This document shows, piece after piece, positions 52,054 to 59,465 of a DNA stretch of 64,000 nucleotides. Source of the stretch: Corallococcus macrosporus DSM 14697. Lineage in GTDB: Bacteria; Myxococcota; Myxococcia; Myxococcales; Myxococcaceae. A model generated the notes under the pieces. That model was not told the DNA's origin. It saw only the letters and a program-made list of their open reading frames with translations, and searched no databases. The stretch covers positions 5,682,501 through 5,746,500 of the forward strand of contig NZ_CP022203.1 of the NCBI RefSeq assembly GCF_002305895.1, written 5' to 3'. The position numbers were made by a program, and so were the translations under genes. Position 1 is the stretch's first letter. Every line of letters begins with the position of its first letter.

Positions 52054-52944
52054 CTACCCCGAGATGTTTCCGAACATGAACTGGAACACGATGGGCCCGA
52101 ACAGCACCATGAACACCGTGGGGAAGATGCAGGCGATGAGCGGGAAGAGCATCTTCACCGGCGCCTCGCCCGCCAGCTTCTCCGCGCGCTGGGTGCGGTC
52201 GATGCGCATCTGCGTGGACTGGATGCGCAGCACCTTGCCCAGGCTGGTGCCCATCTTGTCGGCCTGGATGAGCGCGGTGACGAAGGTCGTCAGCGGCGGC
52301 AGGTCCACGCGGACAATCATGCTCTTGAGGGCCTCTTCACGCGTCTTGCCCATCTTGAGCTGCTTGAGCACGAGCTGCAGCTCCTCGCGCAGCGGCCCCG
52401 GCTTGCCCTTCTCCACCACCTTGGCCAGCGCCGCGGTGAAGTCCAGGCCCGCTTCCACCGACAGCGTCAGCAGGTCCAGGCTGTAGGGCAGCGCGCGGCT
52501 GATGAGCAGGTGGCGCTTCTTCACCTGGTCGTTCAGCCACATCAGCGGGTAGTACATGCCGAAGAGCAGGAACAGCGGTGACCACACCAGGCTCACGCCG
52601 AAGCCGTTGAGCAGGATGAAGCCCATGAGGAGGCCCACCACCGCGCTGACTTCCTGCAGCGCCATGATGTCCTCGGGCTTGTACGCCTGCGGCTCGCCCG
52701 CCTTGATGAGGTTGCGGCGCGCCTTGGCCTCGTAGCCGGGCCACATGAAGCGGCGGTTCATCGCGCCCAGGCGGCGGATGGCCACCGAGCCGACGCCCTT
52801 CATGCCGCCCGTGGACTCGTCACGGACCTCCGACAGGAAGCGCTCCAGCATCGTCTGGTACAGGCCCAGGCCCAGGAAGCCCACGGCGCCCGCGAAGAGG
52901 AGCGCCGAGCTGCCGATCAACATTGGCGTCAGGACATCGTCCAC
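52054..52944 (-). CDS. tadC: TadC-like inner-membrane platform protein
   Basis: A 296-residue T2SSF-family membrane protein that forms the base of Tad/type IVb pilus-like machines with TadB. It has an N-terminal helix (SSALLFAGAVGFLGLGLY), a cytosolic T2SSF domain (RALPYSLDLLTLSVEAGLDF; LKSMIVRVDLPPLTTFVTAL; ADKMGTSLGKVL) and two C-terminal helices (PLIACIFPTVFMVLFGPIVF). AGAGGTG precedes the GTG at 52944. It follows tadB after 10 nt. Matches the KilG/KilH pair of the M. xanthus Kil system. Confidence 0.93.
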   Translation of the reverse strand: MDDVLTPMLIGSSALLFAGAVGFLGLGLYQTMLERFLSEVRDESTGGMKGVGSVAIRRLGAMNRRFMWPGYEAKARRNLIKAGEPQAYKPEDIMALQEVSAVVGLLMGFILLNGFGVSLVWSPLFLLFGMYYPLMWLNDQVKKRHLLISRALPYSLDLLTLSVEAGLDFTAALAKVVEKGKPGPLREELQLVLKQLKMGKTREEALKSMIVRVDLPPLTTFVTALIQADKMGTSLGKVLRIQSTQMRIDRTQRAEKLAGEAPVKMLFPLIACIFPTVFMVLFGPIVFQFMFGNISG

Positions 52945-52954
52945 GGTGCACCTC

Positions 52955-53800
52955 TCAGATATCGATGTTGACGATGCGCCGGATGATGAGGATGCCCATC
53001 ACTTCCATGATGGCGATGATGATGACGAGGATCCATCCGAAGATGTGGTTCATCATCGGCTCCATCAGGTCGGGCCGCATGTAGTTGAGCACCATGCCGA
53101 GCACCGCGGGCATCGCCGCGACGATCCACCCCTGCAGCTTGCCCTGCGAGGTGAGCGCGTCGATCTTGCCCTCCAGACGGAAGCGCTCGCGGATGACCGT
53201 GGAGATCGTCTCGAACATCTCGGCCATGTTGCCGCCGAGCTGACGGGCGATGTTGGTGGACACGACGACGAGCTCCAGGTCGTCACTGCCCACGCGGCGG
53301 CCCATGTTGATGAGGGCCTCCTCCAGCGGCACACCCAGCTTCACTTCCTTCACGAAGAGGCCGAACTCCTGGGACAGCGGCGGCAGCGCCTCGCGCGCCA
53401 CGTGCTCGATGGCCTGGGGGAACGTGAGGCCGGCCTTGAACGCGTTGGCCATGGCCTGCAGCGCGTCCACGAGCTGCACGTTGAACTTCTTGATGCGCCG
53501 CTTCCGGTAGTGCTTGACCATCAGCATCGGCAGGAAGAAGCCGAACACCGTGGCCACCACCGCCATGATGGGGTTGAAGATGATGTACGACAGGATCCCC
53601 GACAAGCACATGCACGCGATGTTGAGGATCAACATCTGCCGTGGATCGATGAAGAGGAACATGTCGCTCAAGTCGTTCATCGACTTGGCGACGTAGCGCT
53701 CCTGGTACTGCTCATACGCCTTCGACAGGACGCTGAAGATCACCAGGCTGAAGAAGAAGACCGAGCCGGTGACGAGGAGGAGGACGATTCCAGCAAGCAT
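52955..53800 (-). CDS. tadB: TadB-like inner-membrane platform protein
   Basis: A 281-residue T2SSF-family protein, partner of TadC. Helices at residues 2-22, 55-95 and 225-280 flank a cytosolic T2SSF domain (VQLVDALQAMANAFKAGLTF; QAIEHVAREALPPLSQEF; LGVPLEEALINMGRRVGSDD; IARQLGGNMAEMFETI), all classical TadB landmarks. It is 41 nt after cpaB. The matching motor ATPase (TadA/CpaF) is not in this window. Confidence 0.93.
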   Translation of the reverse strand: MLAGIVLLLVTGSVFFFSLVIFSVLSKAYEQYQERYVAKSMNDLSDMFLFIDPRQMLILNIACMCLSGILSYIIFNPIMAVVATVFGFFLPMLMVKHYRKRRIKKFNVQLVDALQAMANAFKAGLTFPQAIEHVAREALPPLSQEFGLFVKEVKLGVPLEEALINMGRRVGSDDLELVVVSTNIARQLGGNMAEMFETISTVIRERFRLEGKIDALTSQGKLQGWIVAAMPAVLGMVLNYMRPDLMEPMMNHIFGWILVIIIAIMEVMGILIIRRIVNIDI

Positions 53801-53841
53801 GTGCGCGCTTCCCTAAGAGCGAGGGTGGACGACGCACGCCA

Positions 53842-54657
53842 TCACGGCGCGCCGGCGCCCGCGGCCCGCTCGGCACCGCCCTTGATGATCTGGATGATTT
53901 CGCGGCGCTTCTGCTCCAGCACGCGGGTGCGCTCACCCGACAGCAGCGTGCTGATGGTGGCGCGGCCGCGCTCCTCGATGAGGTCCACGTCGTCCTCGTT
54001 GCGGAGGCTGAGCGTGAGCTGGCCGAGCTCCACCGCGAGGACGAGGATCTCCGCCTCTTCCGGCAGCACCATCAGCGAGATGTTGCTGTACTCGCGCTGG
54101 TTCTCCGGGATGAGGTTCACGTTGGTGGTGCCGGTGATCTTGCCCGTGGCCACCACGATGACGTTCTGGAGCAGCGTCACGGCGACGCTCTCGTCCGTCT
54201 GCGGATCGCGGAAGGTGCCAATCACGTCCACGTGGTCATTGGGGCGAATCCAGCCGCCCACCGACGTGGTGTGCTTCGCCTCGATGGTGAGCGCGCGGGC
54301 CTTCTTCTGCACCTTCGAGGACAGGCGCTCGGCGGCCTTGGTCGTCTCGAACTGGCTCCACAGCAGCGGGTCACCCGCCTGCAGCGCGACCAGCACCTTC
54401 TGGTTCACGATGTAGGACGCGGAGTCCGGACGCACCACGGAGGACGTCACGAACTGCTCGGGCACCGAGCGCTGGGAGATCATCTCGAAGGTGATGACCG
54501 TGCCTTCAGGGACGTCCTGCGCCGCCACGACGACGGGCACCAGGTTCCATCCGCGGCGGACATCCGCCTCCTTCTTCTTGATGGCGGAATACGCGATGAC
54601 GCCGGCCAGCAGGCCCAGCACGAGCGCGACGACAAGCGGAGTCTTGCCCTTCAGCAT
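53842..54657 (-). CDS. cpaB: CpaB/RcpC-like periplasmic pilus assembly protein
   Basis: A 271-residue protein with an N-terminal anchor (TPLVVALVLGLLAGVIAYSA) and the SAF/RcpC domain (VPVVVAAQDVPEGTVITFEM; KHTTSVGGWIRPNDHVDVIG; TVTLLQNVIVVATG-like region). CpaB connects the outer-membrane secretin to the inner platform in Tad systems. The ATG at 54657 follows a 204-bp gap with a good promoter candidate, so cpaB probably opens the transcript cpaB-tadB-tadC-FHA-FHA-xseA and onward. Confidence 0.93.
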   Translation of the reverse strand: MLKGKTPLVVALVLGLLAGVIAYSAIKKKEADVRRGWNLVPVVVAAQDVPEGTVITFEMISQRSVPEQFVTSSVVRPDSASYIVNQKVLVALQAGDPLLWSQFETTKAAERLSSKVQKKARALTIEAKHTTSVGGWIRPNDHVDVIGTFRDPQTDESVAVTLLQNVIVVATGKITGTTNVNLIPENQREYSNISLMVLPEEAEILVLAVELGQLTLSLRNEDDVDLIEERGRATISTLLSGERTRVLEQKRREIIQIIKGGAERAAGAGAP

Positions 54658-54772
54658 GGTTCAGGAACCTCCAGAACGGGGGGGAGCCGTTCGGCGGCGA
54701 TGCGTGGAGTCCGAAGTGGAGTCCAGAGCGAGTGTTGGAATACAGTGCAATGCAATCTGCGGATGGCGCGTG

Positions 54773-54802
54773 ATGTTAGCCGTGCGATACACCGGGTGTC
54801 AA
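54773..54802 (-). promoter_or_regulatory. Sigma-70-type promoter upstream of cpaB
   Basis: On the minus strand TTGACA (54802-54797) and TAACAT (54778-54773) are separated by 18 nt. This is the best -35/-10 pair in the accessory part of the window. The leader to the cpaB ATG would be about 110 nt. Confidence 0.5.
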
Positions 54803-54861
54803 AACCACCTCTCGCGACAGCTCTGTATCGCGCGCAATCCGGGACTTGACGCCGCGCGGCG

Positions 54862-55599
54862 TCAGAGGTCGTCGATGTCCTCGCGGTCCTCTGACGTCAG
54901 GCCGTGGCTCTCGGTGATGCTGTAGAGGGCGTGCTGCACCACGCCGACGTCGTCCAGGCTGTCGATGACCTTCCCCTCGAGGAGGCGCAGCAGCTCCTGG
55001 AGGGCTTCATCCGAGGTGACGTTGCCGACCCGGTAGGTGATGTACGGGTTGGACGGGTCCAGCGCCTCGTTGAGGCAGTACATGTTGAGGGGGACGATGA
55101 AGGCGTTCTCCTCCACCCCGCCGTCCGGCGTGCCGGCATCGTCCCGCCCGCCGGGCCCAGGAGGCGTGGGCGGCACGGTGATGATGGTGCGCTCGATGAG
55201 CAGCCCGTTCTGGCCGCGGCCCTCGGAGGTGGACACGACGATGAGCCCCGGCGGGAACACCACCTCGACGGGCGCGCCGGTGTCGTTGCGCAGGGGCACG
55301 CAGACGCGGACATAGGTCCCCGAGCCGCTCGACTCCGTCCCGGGATTCTGACACTCGCCCGTGATGTCATCGGCGCCAACGGTGGTGCCCGCGTAGCTGA
55401 GGCCCTCCGGGAGGGTGAAGGGCGTGCCCTCCGGCTCTCCCTCGTCGTCGCCCAGGCCGGGGCGGAAGACGTTCGTCCCCGCGTCGAGGCCGTTGATGGG
55501 CGGCGGGTTGTTGGGCCCGCCGCCGCCGCCGTCGCATGCCATCACCCCTGCCCCAACCGCCGCCGCGACGACCATCCACTTCCATGCCGCCTGCGCCAT
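54862..55599 (-). CDS. Predicted lipoprotein of the Tad-like cluster
   Basis: A 245-residue lipoprotein with signal WMVVAAAVGAGVMAC (Cys at about 22), followed by a Gly/Pro-rich flexible stretch and a beta-rich body (YVRVCVPLRNDTGAPVEVVF; NGLLIERTIITVP) with a helical C-terminus (VGVVQHALYSITESHG). GAAGGAG lies 6 nt before the ATG at 55599, a strong ribosome site. I do not recognise the family. It sits between the prepilin-like genes and cpaB, so it could be a pilotin-like or outer-membrane accessory; this is inference. Confidence 0.83.
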   Translation of the reverse strand: MAQAAWKWMVVAAAVGAGVMACDGGGGGPNNPPPINGLDAGTNVFRPGLGDDEGEPEGTPFTLPEGLSYAGTTVGADDITGECQNPGTESSGSGTYVRVCVPLRNDTGAPVEVVFPPGLIVVSTSEGRGQNGLLIERTIITVPPTPPGPGGRDDAGTPDGGVEENAFIVPLNMYCLNEALDPSNPYITYRVGNVTSDEALQELLRLLEGKVIDSLDDVGVVQHALYSITESHGLTSEDREDIDDL

Positions 55600-55715
55600 G
55601 CTGCGCTCCTTCCATCACTCCAGGACGACCCACCGGCCGGGACCGCCGCGTCATGTGGTCCGGCGAGACTGGCTGAGTCTCAAGGCACCCGCAACTGCGC
55701 TGTTTGCGCGGGCTG

Positions 55716-56462
55716 TCAAGGAGTGTGCGGAAGCGCCTGCTGCGACGGAGGCGGCAGGTCCGGGTTGTACAGGCCTCGGAGCACCAGCGGCGCGCCCTGG
55801 TCATCCTCGAGGAGCACCGGCTGGCCCTTTTCGAGCCCCACCAACCGCACCGTGAAGCCCACCCCATCCGGCGTCACGTGCACCGCGAGCTGCCCTGGCA
55901 CGAGCGGCTCCGGCAGCGCGGACTCGGAGGGCAGCCAGGCGAGCTGGGGCAGCACCGGGCGGAAGGCCCGCGTGAAGACCCGCGCCTCGCTGGCGCCGGA
56001 CTGCTGGAGCGCGGCGCGCCACGCGTCCTGGGAGCGGGGGGTCTCCCCGTGGGACTGGAGCTCGTGCACCATCTGCAGGTGGACGCGCCGGGCCACGCGG
56101 AGCAGCTCCAGGTTGGCCGCGACCTCGGAGCGGGACTGCTCCAGGCCCTGCGGCTTGCCGCCGGCCAGGGTGGCCATGACGCCCAGGAGGATGCCCCCCG
56201 ACGCCCACAGCGGCGCGGACCGGCCCCGCACCAGGTCCCAACCCAGGCGCACCGTGCCCACCACCGCCAGCAGCGCGCCGGCCAGCACCAGCCAGCGCGG
56301 CGCCCCGCCCGCGTGGAAGGGCTGGCGCAGGGCCTGGGCCAGGTGCGTCCACTCAGGGACGGACGCCACCACCACGCCCGCGGCGAAGGCGAGGAACAGG
56401 GCCGCGTGCACCAGCCGCAACCCCAGGGGGGACGGCTGGCCGACGTCGCTACCGACCGTCAC
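55716..56462 (-). CDS. Membrane protein of unknown function in the Tad-like cluster
   Basis: A 248-residue protein with three hydrophobic helices in the first 105 residues (VHAALFLAFAAGVVVASVP; WLVLAGALLAVVGTVRLGW; ASGGILLGVMATLAGG), then a hydrophilic alpha/beta domain (VARRVHLQMVHELQSHGE; QLAVHVTPDGVGFTVRLVG). The GTG at 56462 overlaps the stop of the small prepilin-like gene, so the two are coupled. Longer upstream readings are out of phase with that gene and rejected. Function unknown. Confidence 0.8.
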   Translation of the reverse strand: MTVGSDVGQPSPLGLRLVHAALFLAFAAGVVVASVPEWTHLAQALRQPFHAGGAPRWLVLAGALLAVVGTVRLGWDLVRGRSAPLWASGGILLGVMATLAGGKPQGLEQSRSEVAANLELLRVARRVHLQMVHELQSHGETPRSQDAWRAALQQSGASEARVFTRAFRPVLPQLAWLPSESALPEPLVPGQLAVHVTPDGVGFTVRLVGLEKGQPVLLEDDQGAPLVLRGLYNPDLPPPSQQALPHTP

Positions 56463-56686
56463 GGGAACGGCAGGTTCAGCACGAAATAGAAGGAGTCGTA
56501 ATAAATCTGGTACGCCTCCAGGAACAGGTCGATGACGTTGGACTGACGGTCCTCCGACCACCGGACCTTCACCGACGCGCCCACGATGAGCGCGACGACG
56601 AGAATCCAGTTCAGGAGCGAGTACTCCAACATGGCCTGCCCGCGACGGTTACGGGCGCGGGAACGCAGCGTCTTCGGGTGGTTCAC
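56459..56686 (-). CDS. Small Flp-type prepilin-like protein
   Basis: A 75-residue protein: basic leader RSRARNRR, then G|QAMLEYSLLNWILVVALIVG. The Gly followed four residues later by Glu-Tyr is the hallmark cleavage and +5/+6 motif of Flp (type IVb) prepilins, and the 20-residue hydrophobic helix follows directly. The C-terminus (VIDLFLEAYQIYYDSFYF) is aromatic-rich, unlike Flp pilins. Both ends overlap neighbours by 4 nt. It may be a minor pilin or the filament subunit of this Tad-like system; a leader of about 17 residues is long for Flp but acceptable. Confidence 0.75.
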   Translation of the reverse strand: MNHPKTLRSRARNRRGQAMLEYSLLNWILVVALIVGASVKVRWSEDRQSNVIDLFLEAYQIYYDSFYFVLNLPFP

Positions 56687-57492
56687 GGCGAGTCCTCAGA
56701 GGTGTCGTGTCCGTGCCCGTCGTCCGCGGCGCCGGGCAGGTCATCGAGTATAGCATCCGCGTACTCCAGACGGACCTTCGGTGCGTCCGGCGCGGGGATT
56801 CGCATGCGGGGCTTGGCGTCGATTCCGTACTCCGCCACTTCCATCGAGTGACCGATGCCGGGAATCTCCATCTTGGCCAGGTTCAGCAGCGGAATCTCGC
56901 GGCTGAGCCACATCCGCTTGATGACGGTGCTCTTCAGGACGACCTCGACGGGGACGGCGGCCACGGTGCCCGCCAGCGTCATCAGCCGGGTCTCCTTGCC
57001 CGAGCGCGCCACGGGCTTCAAGCCCCCGGGCAGCCTGGGCGGCGTCTTGGGCGCGGCGGCCTGCGCGGCCTTCGCGTCCTCCTGCTGCTGCTTCAAGACG
57101 TGCTGGAGGGCCTCGTCCGAGTACTCCTGGGGCGGGCTGAAGCCCGCGCCGATGTAGAGGCGGGAAATCGCGTCGTAGCGAATCACGTCGCCCTCCCGGG
57201 CCACCAGCATGCGCATCTGCGCGAGCGGCGACTTCATGGCCGGATGGGTTCCCGCCTCCATCTCCACCCACACCGCGTCCCGGCCCTCCTTGTCCTTCTC
57301 CTCGCCCACCACCGCCAGGCGCCAGTAGTACACGCGCAGGCCGCCGCCGTTGAAGCGGTACGTCACCCAGTCGCCCATCCGGGCGGCGCGGGCGCCGCGG
57401 GACATGTGCTGCACCAGCTCCCGCGCGGGATTCGCCTCCACGCGCGAGGGCATGGCCAGCACCAGCGCGGCCACCACGAACAAGGCCCTCAC
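56683..57492 (-). CDS. Exported protein of unknown function
   Basis: A 269-residue protein with signal peptide RALFVVAALVLAMPSRVEA, and a body with GDWVTYRFNGGGLRVYYWR, a Gln/Ala-rich helix around residue 135, and SREIPLLNLAKMEIPG. The C-terminus is Asp/His-rich (DDGHGHDTSED), possibly metal-binding. The GTG at 57492 overlaps the upstream stop, and the 3' end overlaps the Flp-like gene. I do not know the family. Tight coupling to prepilin-like genes on both sides suggests a role in the same machine. Confidence 0.8.
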   Translation of the reverse strand: MRALFVVAALVLAMPSRVEANPARELVQHMSRGARAARMGDWVTYRFNGGGLRVYYWRLAVVGEEKDKEGRDAVWVEMEAGTHPAMKSPLAQMRMLVAREGDVIRYDAISRLYIGAGFSPPQEYSDEALQHVLKQQQEDAKAAQAAAPKTPPRLPGGLKPVARSGKETRLMTLAGTVAAVPVEVVLKSTVIKRMWLSREIPLLNLAKMEIPGIGHSMEVAEYGIDAKPRMRIPAPDAPKVRLEYADAILDDLPGAADDGHGHDTSEDSP

Positions 57493-58271
57493 TTCGCGCC
57501 CTCCTTCTTCGAGGCCTGGTCCTTCTCATAGGCCTCGCGGCTCTGGCGCACGGCATCATCGTTGGGCACCGCGTCCGGCCGGTCCGAGCCAATCCACATC
57601 TGGACCACGGCGGTCATGCCCTCGTCGGCGGGGGCCAGGGTGGTCACCACCTGCTCGCCCTTGCGCGCGTGCTCCATGGTGAGCTGCGTGCCGCCCCCCA
57701 CCGTGAGCGCGGACTGCCGCACGGGCTCATAGCCGCGGCGCTCCAGCTCCTTGTTCACCTGCTGCTGCACCTGCGTGAACTCCCCCGACACCAGCGTGGT
57801 GCGGCTCTGCGAGCCGCCCGGGTCATCCCGCGTGGCCAGGTCCTGGGAGTAGAGCGCGCCTTCCAGCGCCACCAGGCCGGGCGCCGGCTTCTTGGGCGGC
57901 CGCACCCACAGGTCGCGCAGCACCGAGAACCCCAGCGTCTTGCCCAGGTGCTTGCGCAGGACGATGCCGCGCTGGAGCCCCTCGCGGGTGTAGAGGGCCG
58001 ACACCACGCCCTCGTCCTTCATGTCCCCTTCAATCACGGTGGGGTAGCCCTCTTCCTGCCACTTCTGGGCGAAGTAGGCGGCCACCTTCTCCATGGAGTC
58101 CGGCGTCGTGAAGTACGCGAGGCGGTAGTACTCGCCGCCAATGACCAGGTCGTTGCCGATGCGCGTGTGGAGGGTGCCCGGGTAGATGGGCAGCTCCTGC
58201 TCCGCCGCTGCTGGCACGGTGGCCAGCAGCAGGCACAGCAGCGCCGCCCGGAGGGCCGCGCTCCTACTCAC
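57489..58271 (-). CDS. Exported protein of unknown function
   Basis: A 260-residue protein starting at GTG 58271 (AGAAGG 6 nt upstream) with signal peptide RAALLCLLLATVPAAAEQ. The mature part has YYRLAYFTTPDSMEKVAAYF, RGIVLRKHLGKTLGFSVL and a second half with QVQQQVNKELERRGYEPVR, giving an impression of two similar alpha/beta units (a helix V-x-x-x-F/E... followed by G-Y). An earlier in-frame ATG would overlap the upstream pseudopilin by over 30 nt and is less likely. Function unknown. Confidence 0.8.
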   Translation of the reverse strand: MSRSAALRAALLCLLLATVPAAAEQELPIYPGTLHTRIGNDLVIGGEYYRLAYFTTPDSMEKVAAYFAQKWQEEGYPTVIEGDMKDEGVVSALYTREGLQRGIVLRKHLGKTLGFSVLRDLWVRPPKKPAPGLVALEGALYSQDLATRDDPGGSQSRTTLVSGEFTQVQQQVNKELERRGYEPVRQSALTVGGGTQLTMEHARKGEQVVTTLAPADEGMTAVVQMWIGSDRPDAVPNDDAVRQSREAYEKDQASKKEGAK

Positions 58272-59457
58272 AGGGGACCTTCTGGTCTTGCTCGTCATTC
58301 CGCGTGGACTCCGGACGGGATTCCGGGTCGGACGGGTCATCGGCCATGGCCCGCTTGCACCCCATGTAGAACTCACCGCGCGCGTTGAAGACCTTGATGT
58401 AGTTGCTGTCGCCGTAGGTCATCTCGTCGCGGAAGGGCGCGGTGTCGAAGCAGTCGGGCCGGTCGTGGTCGGTGAGCTCGAAGCTGCGCTTGTGCATGAC
58501 GTGCAGACCGCTGCTGGCCCTGGCGTCGTATTGGGCCAGGCCGTTGCAATCGCCCTTCTGGGAGTCGCCCACGCCGTAGTTCCGGGACACCACAAAGGTC
58601 CCCAGGAAGTTGGGAACCACCTTGGCCACCACATCCAGGATGCGGCCAATGCCCAGGCTGTCCAGGGTGGAGGCGAAGCCCAGGAAGACCATGCGGTCCA
58701 CCTGCCGATAGAGACCGTGGGGCTGGCTGAGCGAACCCGCGGTGTGCTGACCGGCGCGGCGGCTGCGGACAATGGCGTCACCGCCGTCCGGCATGTGCCA
58801 GCCGTTGGCGTACATGGAGTACTTCGACTTCATCCGCAGGCTGCCCAGGTCGCGGCCGCCCATCATGTCCTCTTTGAAGAAGCCACCACTGCCCCCGCTC
58901 TGGTCCAGATAGCTCGTGGGCAGGATGACGTTCTCGTAGGTCATCTCGATTTCGGACTCGACCCAGCCTTTGTTGTTGAACCCCCACTGGTCCAGCACCC
59001 ATCCCATGCCGTTGTTCAGCGGGCTGAGGATGGCGCCCGCCAGGCCGCCTCCCTCGCTGGTGCTCGGGCGGCTGAGCATGCCGCTCTCCAGGAGGGCAAT
59101 CTCCTTGTTGGTGATGGTGGCCGTCACATCCGTGTAGCGGGCAATGAAGTTGCCCCCAGGGCCATTGGGCTCCACCGAGTCCATGTCCTTGAAGCGCTCG
59201 ATGAACTCCTCGTGGGCCTCCTGGCGGGCGTCCTCGAAGGCGGCGTCGTGCTTGCCATTGGCGAAGTCGGAGAGCGCGTAGCTCGTCATCTCCCAGACGG
59301 CGTACCGCGCCGCCTCCTGGAGCTTGAGCTTCGCCCTCACCAACTCGGTGAGGTACATGCTGAACATCAGGATCATCACGAGGAGCGGCACGGAGAGCGC
59401 GAACTCGACCGTGGCGGCACCTCGTGAGCGGGAACGCAGTTGGAGACGGGCACGCAT
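58264..59457 (-). CDS. TadE-like large pseudopilin
   Basis: A 397-residue prepilin-like protein: basic leader RARLQLRSRSR, then G|AATVEFALSVPLLVMILMF, with Glu at +5 as required for prepilin processing, and a TadE-type amphipathic continuation (YLTELVRAKLKLQEAARYAV). The large C-terminal domain (residues 60-397) is soluble and has several Cys. Large TadE-like subunits with big C-terminal domains are the pseudopilins (KilK/L/M) described for the Kil prey-killing system; I cannot say which one this is. It is 8 nt after the next pseudopilin and overlaps the downstream start. Confidence 0.85.
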   Translation of the reverse strand: MRARLQLRSRSRGAATVEFALSVPLLVMILMFSMYLTELVRAKLKLQEAARYAVWEMTSYALSDFANGKHDAAFEDARQEAHEEFIERFKDMDSVEPNGPGGNFIARYTDVTATITNKEIALLESGMLSRPSTSEGGGLAGAILSPLNNGMGWVLDQWGFNNKGWVESEIEMTYENVILPTSYLDQSGGSGGFFKEDMMGGRDLGSLRMKSKYSMYANGWHMPDGGDAIVRSRRAGQHTAGSLSQPHGLYRQVDRMVFLGFASTLDSLGIGRILDVVAKVVPNFLGTFVVSRNYGVGDSQKGDCNGLAQYDARASSGLHVMHKRSFELTDHDRPDCFDTAPFRDEMTYGDSNYIKVFNARGEFYMGCKRAMADDPSDPESRPESTRNDEQDQKVPCE

Positions 59458-59465
59458 GGCGGTCC

